DNA of 64,000 nt from Hofstenia miamia. Taxonomy: Eukaryota; Xenacoelomorpha; Acoela. Position numbers and translations under genes: made by a program. The stretch is taken from assembly GCA_004352715.1 (NCBI GenBank), contig SCFE01000003.1, positions 1,861,531 to 1,925,530 on the forward strand. The letters run 5' to 3'. Under the pieces are notes generated by a model. It was given only the letters and a program-made list of their open reading frames with translations, searched no databases and was not told the DNA's origin. Below, piece by piece: positions 1 through 14,500 of the stretch. Positions within the stretch are counted from its first letter, which is position 1, and each line of letters begins with the position of its first letter.

Positions 1-78
1 ATGCGTTAGATGCATGAATATGGTCACCGCATTCGAAGACCAATAGGAAGAATCGATTCTTTAAATTATATTTTGTAA

Positions 79-444
79 TCGAAAAATTCAAACTTGAATC
101 AAAAAATAATCCAATTCTACGAAACAATTTATAAAATCGATCCGACAAATTTTTTATTGCTTAGTTATCAGTCATATAATTCAAAAATTGCACCATTTGG
201 TAATAATGTAGTTTGTAATTTTCATATAGGAATCACATTGCAATCTCATGTGAATCCCACAAAAACTACCGAGGGAGAAATGTTGACTGAACTGAAAGAG
301 ATTATAGAAAATAAAGATATAGAATCAGTAGATGCATTTATTATCCCAAATGAGGCTGATACACAAATTTACATTGACGATTACTGCACTGGAAACATTC
401 TTCGGTTGCATTCATTTAGAAGAGAAATGTGCTGCTCTTATTAG
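79..444 (+). CDS. unrecognised open frame
   Basis: A frame of about 120 codons opens after a TAA at 76-78 and closes at 444. There is no clear ATG near its 5' end; the first plausible initiator is a TTG at 94. The composition is mildly protein-like, with an acidic stretch and a C-terminal RREMCCSY, but I recognise no motif. It could be an exon of an unseen plus-strand gene, a transposon remnant, or chance. Confidence 0.2.
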   Translation, partial: SKNSNLNQKIIQFYETIYKIDPTNFLLLSYQSYNSKIAPFGNNVVCNFHIGITLQSHVNPTKTTEGEMLTELKEIIENKDIESVDAFIIPNEADTQIYIDDYCTGNILRLHSFRREMCCSY

Positions 445-2413
445 AAAATTTCTATAAAGAAGCAACAATCATGAGGTGGTCAGCTCCATCGCATATTCCT
501 CATAATGTTTTTTCTGATTGCAAGGAACATATATAATGAAAAGAAATATATTACTCAAAAGTCAATCTATGCATAACTTGTTTCTCTTCTTATCACAAGT
601 ACAATTGATCAGGATGTGCGTGTGCAGTCACTACATATGTAAACTGGTTGTTTTAATATAAAGTACAATTAAATATGACAAACATTTTTAACATTAGTTC
701 ATATTAGTTATTTCCTTACAGGAAATTTTTCTCTTGAAGATAAAAATATTCTTAAACTAAACAAGTAATCTTGATGTCAGAATTAAAAATTATAGGCTAC
801 TACAACTGTAATTGTATCATCCCATTGATCTCAAATGAGATCACTTAATATATCACTTATTTCATTTGAAAATTTTATTGCAGCGTGTTTCTAAGGCTGT
901 TTTATTGTAGAAATAAGTTCCATTAAAAAATTTTAGTGTATAGAATTACGGGAAATAATGGATTAATAATACAGTAAACTATATGATTTTTGAAATCCAG
1001 ACTATTCAAGTCAAAGGCTGCTAACTTTAGGTTAAATTCAACACACTAAGTTTTGCACAAAAAGTTTACAAACCAAACAATAACAACAAGAAATACGGTT
1101 TCTGTGGTTAACAGTTTGGAAAAGTAAAGACTTCGGATATTACACTTTGCAATATAACAATTGACTAGAAACATCTTATAACTACTTGAGAGAAGTTTGT
1201 ACTTTTAAATATTTTTAGAAAATTTTGTATTGCTTGTTAATTGAATATTTGAAAATTATCAAGTTTTTCAACTATTTGCTGAGATAACCAACTGTCCGTT
1301 TGCAAAACAAGGAAATACTTCCAAAATTAATACAAATTAGTGCGAACTGGAAAAAATTATTTCACACTTTAAAAATCATTCTAATTTATAATCATGTCAA
1401 AATTGTTTAATAAATGTAACCCAACTCAAACTTCTCAGTGTGACCTTAAGGACACACACAGTTTTATCGAACAATTTGGGAAATGGGCACATATTGGTGA
1501 GTGAGTTCGTATGTAATGGTGAACATTTGTGTTAAAATTATTCCTGTACCACAAACGCATGAAAATATCAACTAAAATTACGGTGAAATTCTTCTTATGC
1601 GTACTGTTCAGAGAAACCCGAGCCTATGAAAGAAGCAACTAATCTCAGTCATTTATTTTCTATAGATATTATATACCACGATCTTTTGAAACATGCCGTG
1701 CACAAAGTTAGAAGCTACGACTTCACAGGTGCGTCTTAACGAGAGCCTTTTCAAAAAGTAAGTTGAAGAACATAAAATTTTCTATTCTGGTGAGTCTGGA
1801 TTTTATATCTCCATTAGTTTATAAGTTATGAGCGGTTGAATTATTTAAAAGAAACCATCACCTGGGAAGTTTGGGGTTGATGTCAAGAGGTAAAGTAAAT
1901 CAGGTTTAGAAACCGGTCGAGCGTGGTTCGTGTCGGGTCGGTTTACCAAGCCTTCTTGGTTGGACCAAGACTCAAGATTCATTGAAATCAAACGCATTTA
2001 TTTTCGCTAAAAACATGGAATTCTACAATAGCCAAACTTAAATTTAAATTGCTAACATTTAAATTCTGTCGACGGGAAATTATTATGATCAAAAAAACCT
2101 AGTAGATCATATTTTGTAGGAGCAAATTTCTTGCGGAGAATCACCAGTTAATATCAAATATCGTATACAATATTGTGAAGCAAGCTTTGTGTGAAAAGAA
2201 ACTTCGCTAAGCTCTTCCCATAGGTTTAGCACATATCTTACTATAACATTTTTTAAACTTTTCTGGAAAATACCAAACTTGGGTTGTTATACAGTGAAAT
2301 TATGGCTTTGTAGTTGTATATTTCTACTTTAATTTGGTGACATTGGTTTACGTTTTACATGTAATATAGTGTATTATGTTTATCCTGTTTTTAAAAAAGA
2401 AATAAAGCCTTAC
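445..2413. other. AT-rich sequence, no gene seen
   Basis: I searched the minus strand here for the missing MYND zinc-finger exon of ZMYND10 and found no C-x2-C repeat pattern in any frame. A GC-richer patch at 1915-1975 may be a transposon end. Nothing else is recognisable. Confidence 0.4.
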
Positions 2414-2535
2414 TTGGAGGCTAATTGCCTCATATCTTCGTGAGTAGGCGAAAAATGATTCTTAATTTGGTATTTTGCGATTGCTGCCCATTTGCCTGCG
2501 TTTGCTTTAAGAAAACGAGAACGAATCTCAGGCAA
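2414..2535 (-). CDS. ZMYND10: ZMYND10 exon 8
   Basis: The acceptor is TATTTAG and the donor is GTAAGG. Encodes LPEIRSRFLKANAGKWAAIA, then KYQIKNHFSPTHEDMRQLAS. The exon ends in phase 2, so at least one more exon must follow; it should carry the MYND finger. Confidence 0.9.
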
Positions 2536-5500
2536 CTAAATACATCAAGTCATTAAAGAATAGCCGCGTTTATCTAAATAAGATAAATGAGGTTCGTTAA
2601 CATCTTCCTGCTAGATTTAGCCAAAATATCTGCAATCATTGTGAATCGGATCATCAATATTGTGTGGAAAGTTGAAGGATGGTTTATAGAAAAGCTTTGA
2701 CATTGGAAATCTTCTGAAAATTGGAAATATGAAAATCGCACATAAAATTTTGGTTGTCGATTGCTAGTTGTAAGTTAGCAAAATTTAAATTCGACAAATT
2801 CTACTTAACATTTAAAATATTTTTTTCTAAATAATGCTCTGTAGTCAACTTCGCAGTTATTTAGTATGAAGGAATAAAAATCATACCTGCTCAATTACTA
2901 ACTGGGGCTTAGGTGGAGGTGGATCGGCCATGGCCAGCTGGTTCACAAATCGCATCAATTCTCCCAGCGATGGAATTTGATCAATTAAGACATCATTTAG
3001 AAAAGTCCTTAGCTAAAAAAACAGTATTGGACAATCCTATTTGCTAAACTAAGGAATTCCAACAACAAAAAAACCTTATTTGGTAAGACAAGCCAAGAAA
3101 ATCAAATTGTCTTCACCCAATTTCAAAAGTTGAAAGAAAGTTTTTTTTAATTTATAGAGTAAGCTAAAGCATTCGTTGCTCATCATTTTATGATGTACAA
3201 TGTTGTTAAATACGTAAAGAAAAAAACTAAAATACGTATTGTTATACCGAGTATTATAAAACTTTGAAAAGCATGTAAAAATGCGTTATTTTCAGCTAAG
3301 TGATATATTTTCTCATTTTCAAGTAAAACTGATCTTTGGCCAAGTGGAGCGACACCCTCGACTACTCTATAGTCTAGCATGAGAATTGGAAAATTAGAGT
3401 TATTCCTGCCGCAAACGAGCACTGACTCTTTTGAGTCTTCATCAATTAATAAGACGCGTACAAATAATTTGTGTCAATCGTATTCTTTGCAACGATTGTT
3501 TCTTAGAGTATTTCAATCAATTTTTAAAATTTTAATCATTAGATTTAATTCCAAGAGGCTGAGCAGCCGCAGCGAGCACAAAAAGCCATAGCATAGGTGC
3601 CAAGCTCTAGTGTGTATATCAAAAATACGATGTTGATACAAATCTGTACAAGTGTTGGGAAGAACCCGATTGAAATTAAAAAAATCGGATTTTTTATTTA
3701 AATTTGATTTTTGCCCAGCTAACGGCGAATTAACACAGTTCTAAGCAATTGGAAACTAATGTCAAACACAATATGAATTAATCCAATTTCCATTTGTTTT
3801 ACTTTTACATAACAAACCGAGTTGTCCGCATTTTGAGTAATTTTATCCAGCCAATAAAGAACTATGGGAAGGTTTTCACATGGACACATCTATGGGGTAG
3901 AACCCGCTCATTCAATTATAGAAGATATGTGTTAAAACATGCGCTTATGACTGAATTACATGCAAAAAGGATTTTTTTTCATTGAGGAATCCGTTTTTTG
4001 TAAAAATATTCAAATTAGTTCCATACTTAGTGTTGAGATAATGAGGCAGTCTAATCCCCATGAGAACAACACCTACCTTGAAATGTTTTGTTTTTTGAAG
4101 ACAATCTGTGTGAGTCCCGTGCAGGCGCGCTTGCGCAAAGTCANAAAGTTGAAAGAAAGTTTTTTTTAATTTATAGAGTAAGCTAAAGCATTCGTTGCTC
4201 ATCATTTTATGATGTACAATGTTGTTAAATACGTAAAGAAAAAAACTAAAATACGTATTGTTATACCGAGTATTATAAAACTTTGAAAAGCATGTAAAAA
4301 TGCGTTATTTTCAGCTAAGTGATATATTTTCTCATTTTCAAGTAAAACTGATCTTTGGCCAAGTGGAGCGACACCCTCGACTACTCTATAGTCTAGCATG
4401 AGAATTGGAAAATTAGAGTTATTCCTGCCGCAAACGAGCACTGACTCTTTTGAGTCTTCATCAATTAATAAGACGCGTACAAATAATTTGTGTCAATCGT
4501 ATTCTTTGCAACGATTGTTTCTTAGAGTAGAGTATTTCAATCAATTTTTAAAATTTTAATCATTAGATTTAATTCCAAGAGGCTGAGCAGCCGCAGCGAG
4601 CACAAAAAGCCATAGGTGCCAAGCTCTAGTGTGTATATCAAAAATACGATGTTGATACAAAGTTAATCTGTACAAGTGTTGGGAAGAACCCGATTGAAAT
4701 TAAAAAAATCGGATTTTTTATTTAAATTTGATTTTTGCCCAGCTAACGGCGAATTAACACAGTTCTAAGCAATTGGAAACTAATGTCAAACACAATATGA
4801 ATTAATCCAATTTCCATTTGTTTTACTTTTACATAACAAACCGAGTTGTCCGCATTTTGAGTAATTTTATCCAGCCAATAAAGAAATATGGGAAGGTTTT
4901 CACATGGACACATCTATGGGGTAGAACCCGCTCATTCAATTATAGAAGATATGTGTTAAAACATGCGCTTATGACTGAATTACATGCAAAAAGGATTTTT
5001 TTTCATTGAGGAATCCGTTTTTTGTAAAAATATTCAAATTAGTTCCATACTTAGTGTTGAGATAATGAGGCAGTCTAATCCCCATGAGAACAACACCTAC
5101 CTTGAAATGTTTTGTTTTTTGAAGACAATCTGTGTGAGTCCCGTGCAGGCGCGCTTGCGCAAAGTCAGGGGTATTCGGGCCATAGGAAAGGAAACTTTAA
5201 CTTCGCGCAAGGCTCGCCTGGAAGGGATAAAGCCAGGTCGCGAATTTCAGACGAAAAAGAAAGATAAGACAATTCTCTATCTTGTGGTCTTTTGAGATTT
5301 TAAATATTTTCATTAGTTCGTGAGTTATAAGCTTTTCAAAGATTTTTTGTTGAAGTCGTCACAGATTTTAAAAAATTCCTAGTGGAAATAGGGTTAAGTT
5401 ATTACTTCAGCAAAACGTAGATGTCTTTTGACTAAAATTGGTAGTTTATAATAAACAAAAAGATTGCAACATATGGTAATATCATTCTACCAGAAAATTT

Positions 5501-8500
5501 GTGTTGCAGGATATTTCTCTTGCATTTGTTGTATTGCAATATTATTGACGACTAATCGCAACAGAAAGCAAACCTAATGTATATGAGTCACAATTCTTAC
5601 TAAAGAACAAACCAATAGGTGTAGCAGGCTAATGAGTGTTTTAGAGCATGCCCGATTCATTTCGAGGTCCGGGCTCTCAATTCAAAACAATTGGATTACA
5701 CTACCTGTGTATCTTTTAATGTAGGTGATTTAAGTAAATAATGTGCTGATTTAGATCCGATTTGAATCAATGATTTAAATCAAGTGTAAATCGACCAACA
5801 CTGACCTGTGCACATTCTAAACATGACAAAATTTCATTTTACAGCATTTGGAAATTACGTATATAGACAAATTTTGCAGAAAATTCATTTAAGTAAGGAG
5901 GAGGGGGGATTCAGAGAGAAACAAAACAATAGAAAGATTCATATTTAACCCACTATAAATTAACAGCAAAACAAACCTTAAGAATTTGATTCTTGTTGTA
6001 GTTATTGTATTCGTATTTTTCACGGCACTGTTGAGACATGAGGAGCTGGTAAACTAAAATCCACATCTACAACAATCGATAATAAATCGACGAACGAAAA
6101 ACAATTTACCTGTCCTTCAATCTTTGAAAGCTTCATAAAGTCTTCCCTTGGAGTCTCGTTCCAAACCTGATCCTCAAATTTGAACATCTTTCCTATAATA
6201 ACTTACAGTTAAAGAAAAACGGAGAGGGAAACCCTGAAGAGAGCGCAATTAACAAATTAAGCAATAAAAAATTACAAACCATTTGACTTGGAAATCCACG
6301 GTTGATTGGAGAGCAAAGTGACCAAAAGAACAGGAACATTGTGTGTATTCAGCATTCTGTTCATTACGCTTAGTGGAAGACTAAAAAGATGCGCATATTA
6401 CACTAATTGGCTTGGGGTAAATCTGTAACTATAGTTTTTAAAGTATATTGTTAAAAGACGGTCATTTCCGGTAAACCAACAAAAACTCAAGACATCATAT
6501 ATGTACATAAATGCTTGTTATGCTAAATGTCTAGCTGATTTGTTTACAATATTAATTACATTTCAATTATCATCGACATATGGAGAAACGATGTAGAACG
6601 TTTAAAAACATAAATAAAATATATAAGGCAATATAACTAACTCTGTCAAATAGTCGGAGATGTAACGGAAGAGTGATATGCATTTAAGTGCAATTTCGAA
6701 CTGAATTTTGTCAGATTGAACTTTGAGGTACTGCAGATCGGTTTGTTCAGATGGATCAACTCGATGAGTTTGGAAGAGCCCGTGAAAATCAAAGTCGCTT
6801 TTTGAAACTAGAGAAGTCAGTTGCCGATAGCAGTAGTCCACCAAATCCAAAATTGTTTCATCTGCGGCTATGCATGCGTCCTAAATAAGTGCAAAGTTTC
6901 AGCAGCGCAATATTTAACAAAAATCTACAAGAGAAATGACTAACATATTTATGAGCCCTTGATTAAAAAATATATTAACTTGCAAACATGTTTGGTGCAT
7001 GCCAGTCAATGTAAGAAACTAATCAATTGGATTCTAGAATAAGAGTTTGCATTTTCGATATTGTAAAATGCGTATAGTTTTTGTAACTGTAGAGACTGAC
7101 AGTATTTAAATTTTAAGTATGGTACGGTACAATACGACTTTTGACAGGAGCCAAGGAACAATATTATTATTAGAGGGGCTGAATTAAAGTAATTCCCATA
7201 CAAAGCTTAAATTTTTAAAATTTAAAAGATTTGATGCCACCTGGGACAATTATTTGGAGCACTCCAGCTCTTCCAGCCACCCCTGCTACCTAGCCCTAAT
7301 TTTTTTAAAAATAACTGTTTTGGGACTGTATCAAAAATGACCCCTGGTTTATCAACATTTATTGAAAGCCGAATTTTATTCTAAACAAGAAGACATAACT
7401 TAAGTGAAAACAAAGTATTATAAAAATCATCATAATTCAAAAAAAAATACCCAAGTGTTGCTTGTATAAGCAAAGCATTGGCCTCAGAGAGGCTTCACCT
7501 ATATGCATTGACTACCGCTAGCAACGTCTTTTTAGAAAATACCGTTTGACTCACGGTATCGGTAAAAAAACGCGATGTCGGTTTCGGTAAGACACAGTCC
7601 ATTTCTAAAGTTAGGCTGGTTAACTACTTGCATACAATTGTTAAGAATTTAAGAGGAATGCAACTATATTGCTAAGTTTAGTAAACATTTGAACTGATCA
7701 GGTTTACTTGAAGTTTAATTGGAGATTCTATACTCAACCCAAAAGATGTTTTGGAGGGCAGTGACAAGATTAAGGCCAATATCGTCGAAAAAACTATCAA
7801 TAATAAAGCTTACTCTGTGATATAACGTTGTTTCCAGGAGATTTACAAGACAAGCTTCCTGATATAAAGTCATGTAGAGCCCAACTGTAGAGTTTGTTTC
7901 AAATTTAGTCTTGAGAATAACGGAAAATATCTGCTGCCTCCACACTTCAATTGCTAGAAGCTCGTGAATGAGAGTGGAGATTTTGTCTTCATTCGTCAGG
8001 GTTTCCATTATATACTCTTCCTCCTCCATCTTAGCACTGATCACCGATTGAATACTGAGTTTCTCAAGGTATTCATGTTGCACTAGCCATCTATTTAAAA
8101 ATAAATTAATCCAGTTACATTTACATGTATATATCTAAATATTCATACATATAAGTGTTAGTATTGCTAGCAGCATTGCAGTAAATATAATACATCTAAA
8201 ATTTCTCGACTTAATATTTCTAAATAATTAAAATTATTCTCAATTATGAATTTCTCAATTACAGTTGTAAATATTGTTCTTGTGCAAATTTGCTGAAACT
8301 ACCGCCATAAACATTTTAGAACTTAAAAAAATGCGATTAATCCTTAATCACACATGTACTTCAATCAGAATTTCATCATGAAATGTATGTTTACTAAAAA
8401 CACCAATTTTTTATTGATTCAAATTTAACTCTTGCCGTTGATGATGAATGTAGAAAAAATTTCTAAATTTCAAGTTGCCCCTTATTTAAATTAATCCAAA

Positions 8501-11500
8501 TGAGTAGGTGCACGAGACCTCCTTCCCCTTATATCTAGCTATTGATCGAAGTTAATACAAAAATAAATATAATACATATTTTGGTGCTCTTTTATCGTAA
8601 ATTGCTGTATCTTACTTTTGTACACGTGGAACCTGACTCATAGCAATGGCCTTATAATGACAAGTAAAAACCAATGTCCCTTTAATTCCTACTCTTGCTG
8701 TCAAAATTAATAAATGAACTGACTTATAATGGATATATTATTGCCCAAGAGTTCTGAAAACGAAGAATACTAAGTTCACAATTTGACATTCAAAGAACAT
8801 TTTTGCCTACATATATATTTAGTTTTTGTAATTTATCGTCAACAGTGATCCACATTTACAACGACCTTCATTTTTGTACACTTTTTGGTCTTTATAAAAA
8901 CGAGTTGCTATAAAAAGTCAGTAGTAATAATACATGTGCTGCCATAGTGGAATAATAAAACTGGTCGACATAAAAGATGGCCGTTAAAATTGTAGGTCAC
9001 CATAATTCTATTCTTTGTGATTTCGGTTAAAAATATAAAAATTCTTCCATTTATAAATTCCAAACTAAACTAGTTTAGTCGGCCTAAATGTAACATTGGG
9101 GTTTGATTTTTTATTAGACATGTTATTTTTCTATAATACCAAAAGCATATTTACACATTCAAACTTTACCCAATGTTTCTTATTGGAGATAGCAGAGTTG
9201 TCACTTTGTTACATAATACACACTGGTCTGGATCAGAGATGGATACGGCCGGGCTGAAACGGGCCGAGCCGAAGATTTTTTAAATTACAGACAAAAACGG
9301 GCCGAATAAGTATGAATTGTAACAAGCTTATAAATATACATTTTTGAAATCTCAATAGAAGCTCCTATCCAACATTGTGTAATGTTGCATTGAAGATATA
9401 TGCCATCCAATCAACTTCTGCTAAGTCAAACAGAGATTGTAGTCAAATTGCACTTAGTACTACAGCCAAAAATTAATGTGTTGAAATAGATCAGTAAATT
9501 TTGCGGGGCCGAAAACGGGCTACAACAATTCCAACAACGCCTGAAATATTCGGCCCGTGCCCATCTCTGGTCTGGATATAAGTTTAGTGTACTATTCAAA
9601 CTATGAGCAAAACTTTTAAAGAAGTTTAAATTATATTTTAATTTCATTTCTGTAAGATTTATTTACATAACGAAATTTAATACTTTAAAACTGATAAACC
9701 GGCTGTATGAAGACTAACCACCGTCGCACACTGCCGTTAAGGTAACCTTAACTTAAGCCTTAACGGCAGTGTGCGACGGTATTTCTTAAGTTATGGTTAA
9801 AAATGGAGGTGTACGTTCTCGTTAAGATCAAGAGGGGGTCGCACACTGCTATTAAGTTAAGGTTTGTAAACAATCTTATAATTGCAAAAACACGAGGTCT
9901 GCCTCTTTTGAACGCACAAATCATGGATCTCTTGTGCTAAGCTACAGAGACCCAGACACAAATGTTTGAATTTGATAGGCTTCTGTTAGTTTTGTTGAAA
10001 AATATTATTCACAATTATTTAATAAATTTAGTTGAAAATGTACATTAGGTCAGTAGCCTTCATATCAACTTATATTTGAAAGTTAGATCTAAGCATAAAA
10101 CATATGCTTGTTCAGAACAAATGCTAGTTAAACTACATTTAGTAATTTTTACATTTTTGAATCATATACACGAAAAGTAGTTGGGCAAATTCGAAAACAT
10201 ACAAATAATTTAAAGGTAGTAAAAAAACTCTCTAGAAAATTATAAAATCTCTCAAAATGATTGAACTTTCTCATATTCAAATTTGAATCTCTGCATGTAG
10301 TTAGAATTGGGATCAACCCTAAACTAAAAACTGGGGAATGTATTCTCGGCAATATCTAATAACTGCCAGCCGGTTTTTACCGTTAAATTTGTAATTGCAT
10401 TTGGCCAATTTAGAAAGTTGCAAATTGTGATACAGCTAAAATTGCACAACGCAAATCTCAAGCAGATATTTACATCGTATTTATTGCATACATAAACATC
10501 AAAATATTGTATATTGATCTAATATTTTTGTTTTTAACTATATGGTTTGTGGAATTAATTACAACAGGTTTTTCTTTGTTGCTGCATTTAAGTAAACAAA
10601 TTTTCATAATGTAAATAATTCGATTTTTGCGCATCAACCTATTGTAAAATATCGACTTTGTTTACTAAAGTGGAAATGTGATTGATTGTAGTTAATTACC
10701 AAGACATCTGCTATTTCAAATAGATCTGCTGTGTTATTGAAACTGGGGAGGATGTTCTTTTTAGTAAACAATGTTCTTCTTAACATCGAAATCTTCGAAG
10801 TTATCAAAATCAAATGATATATCACATTAATATTGTATGCATTTAATTTTTTTATTAAATTGAACAATAACCAATAACACTCGCATGCATATCATAAATA
10901 AATCAAAACATATTCTTTTAGTTGCAATTTTTGCTAATAAATTCGATTTTATTTAACTCTTTATGCCTGTTAAACAATTTTTATACTTTATTTTACTTTA
11001 CGGCAGTGTACGACTAGGGTAAGAAATTAACTCATTGTGTATATTAAAAAGACTTATACATAGTTTGCCAAAATTTGCATAAATAATGATATTTCATGAT
11101 GTATAGCATTTGAAAAATACAACTGAGTAAGCAGCGCTCAACCTGCCATACTGCTGTGCTGTCTAACTAATACAAACTAAAAAAGAAATTTCCGTTTTGG
11201 AGGAATTTAAAAAAGTCTAATAAAATTAAAATAATCAAGACAAATGGGAACAAATTCTTCAATGCGTTTATGAAATGTCAATTTTCGAGAGACAAAAAGG
11301 CAAATCCCGCTTTTAGCATTCCAAATAATTGCAAGTGCGCGCCGTGACAAATAGTGCATAGGTTTTGGTCGCATGAATACAACGAGAATAAAATTCCATC
11401 GANTACAAATCCCATCACTATGAATAAAGACTGTGCGTGGGCATTTAATTACGTCAGAAACCCCTGCACACACAAATAAAACGAAAATTAGATGCAAAAT

Positions 11501-14500
11501 TCGTTAAAAAAATTTCGATTTGATGAAAAATCGATTTAACGAAATACTCGATTTAACGAAATATTCTTCGGGAACGAAGGGCTTCGTTAAATCGAGTCGC
11601 CACTGTAGTTTGCCAAAATTTGCATAAATAATGATATTTCATGATGTATAGCATTTGAAAAATACAACTGAGTAAGCAGCGCTCAACCTGCCATACTGCT
11701 GTGCTGTCTAACTAATACAAACTAAAAAAGAAATTTCCGTTTTGGAGGAATTTAAAAAAGTCTAATAAAATTAAAATAATCAAGACAAATGGGAACAAAT
11801 TCTTCAATGCGTTTATGAAATGTCAATTTTCGAGAGACAAAAAGGCAAATCCCGCTTTTAGCATTCCAAATAATTGCAAGTGCGCGCCGTGACAAATAGT
11901 GCATAGGTTTTGGTCGCATGAATACAACGAGAATAAAATTCCATCGATAGCGCCGTTAATGGAATCGCGTGCAACAAATTTCCTCACTCCATTTCAGTTA
12001 GTCCATTAACGCATTAGCCAATAATAATTCAATATCGTATCATACACTAGACGTTATACTGGAGAACGTAAAGTGAATAACGACTTTCACTTGATTTCAA
12101 ATGAAAAACTGCGCGAATAAAACTCTTGCATTACAATATTTCAAGGAATTGGAGGATGGTTCTGGAAAATGGCGATGCGCATGTGGTGTAGTTATTAAAC
12201 AACCTACGAGCAAAGGATACACTAACCTTATCAATCACATTAAGAAACTCCACCCCGCTTACACGAGCGATGCAATCAACACCGCACTAGTCAATGGCGA
12301 GGAACACTCGTCTCGCGCAATTAATCTGTATGGATGGCTTAACTGGGTTTGTTCATCGCTAAAACCTGTTTCATTTGTTCAAGAAGAGCTTACTCTCAGA
12401 TATTCAAATCTGCGACCTGTTTCATTGAAGGTGTTTATACAATACTTGCGACTCGTCACACAAGAAGTGGAACGCATAATCAATGAGAAATTACCAGATA
12501 AATTTGCAATAGCGCTGGATGGATGGTATGACTCATCATCATATTACATAGGTATTTTTGCACTCTACATAAATGATCTAAATGAGGTTGAAAACCCAAT
12601 GCTTTCATTTTCCCTCTTAACAAATAAAGAACAGTTCTCTACGGAAGAACACATGAAGTTAGTTCTGCATGTTTTGAATCTTTATAACAAAGACTTGGAC
12701 AATGTTGTGGCGATCATTGGCGAAGTATGCGAAGTAAATACGTGTTTGTCTACACAATTTCAAAAACCTCTAATTGGATGTTATTCTCAACGTGTTTCTT
12801 TAGCAATAGGAGAGTTGCTCGCACAATATGATACTCATCTGTCAAACATAAACACAGTGATGCAGAAACTACGCAGCAAAGAAATGGCGGAAAAACTGAA
12901 AAAGTGTACAATTCTGTCTCCAATATCTCACAATGTAACCGACTGGTTTAGTAGTTACGTTATGTTGAAGCGTTATCAAGAGCTATGTCCGATACTCTTA
13001 GCAAATTTTACAAACGAATTGCCACTTCTGGACTATCTTTTCTCGCAGGAGAATACCATACTCGATTCCCTGATTGAAAAACTGAAAAATTTAAATTCTG
13101 TTTCCATTGCTTTACACCGAGAAGACATCGATCTGTCAATGGGTAGAAATTTACTAGATGGTGCTTTGCAACGATATCCAGAACTTGATCCTGGAGATCG
13201 CTATCTTTCTTCGAAGGCTAGTATCATTAAGCACCCTGAATTCGAATCAGGTGTGTGTAAAATTATAAATCAAAATGAAGAGGAGATTTCATACGATGAA
13301 GCCAATGCCTGTTGCAACTTACTGTTAAAAGTCCAAGAATCCCAGTTGGAAGAAGACTTGGCGTCGGAAATTCTAGCAAAGTGTAGGAAACGCCACAAAT
13401 CCTCTTACATCAACTGCCGATTCATTACCCCCACGTCGAAATTTATTGAACGATTATTTAAAAAGTCTGGACAAGAAACAATGGAGTTTGCACGCACCAA
13501 TACATTCCAATTAATTGACATCGAAGAACAATTGTTCCTCAATGCGAACAAGAATCTCTGGAGCAAAAAAACTGTTGAAAAACTTTATCACGTTTATGGT
13601 TCCTTCAATGAAATGTAATTGTCAATTTTCGTATTCATAAAATATGATCAAAATTTTACATTGAAAATTGATATTTTTAAATTTCAGTATAAAACATTAA
13701 TATATGTCACAGTAAAAATAATGGCAAAATATCTTTCTCTTCTCGTTCGAGTTATAACTTAAGGTAACCTACGGCACCTGGTTTCATGGTTAAGCCTCAA
13801 AATTATAAAAAAAATTTTTTTTGCTGATTTACTTAGCAAAATATGTCTACTTTAGAATTGCAATCATGTTTTTTCAAAATAAAACGATATAATGTTGTAA
13901 TTTAGTTTTGTTTCATGTCCCTATCGGATACAATGCTGTATTTTATGCATCATTTCAAAAAAACAACACATCTTTGACACAAAAGTTAGAGTTTTAATTT
14001 TGCTGCCATAGTAAAATTTCATATCAAAATAAAGCTCCTCCTCTCTAGGTTCAGTTAGTAGGTTCTGTTCCTCATTGATAAGGGTATAGAGAGTACTATA
14101 TGTAAAACATTCAGCTCAGAATATCACAAAACAGCCCAGCAACAGTGCTCTGATTGGCTAACCAAAAATATACGCTTGCTGATTGGTGAAAAAGCACAGA
14201 AAGCTGCAGCTAAACATCAGCGTCGTGAAAGGGACATGACAGCTAAAAGGGAACAGGCTAAAAAATCAAAGGATGAAGGACCAACATATGGTGCAGGACT
14301 ATTTTAGCAATTCTTTCTATTGTATATATTATGTTATTCATTAATAAATTATAAATATTTTACCATTATAGATTACTTTTTTTGCTTGGAAGTTTTTAAA
14401 CGCGTTTTCCCGTAAAGTGCATTTTCAAATAGCAGACTTAATTTTTCTCTAAAACTAAATCTCATAGAAATATGAAACTTGGCATGCTGCAAGCTAAATG

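Noticed and set aside
2616-2680. Plus-strand C-x2-C-x3-H-x2-C pattern (CNHCESDHQYC) resembling a retroviral zinc knuckle
   Set aside because: Spacing differs from the canonical knuckle, it stops at once, and no gag or pol sequence surrounds it.
3183-4441. Two identical minus-strand frames of 79 codons
   Set aside because: They are one non-coding sequence present twice because of the duplication; no protein character.
7006-7203. Minus-strand open frame of 65 codons in a ZMYND10 intron
   Set aside because: No family resemblance, lies between confirmed exons whose phases join without it, and AT-rich chance frames of this length are common here.
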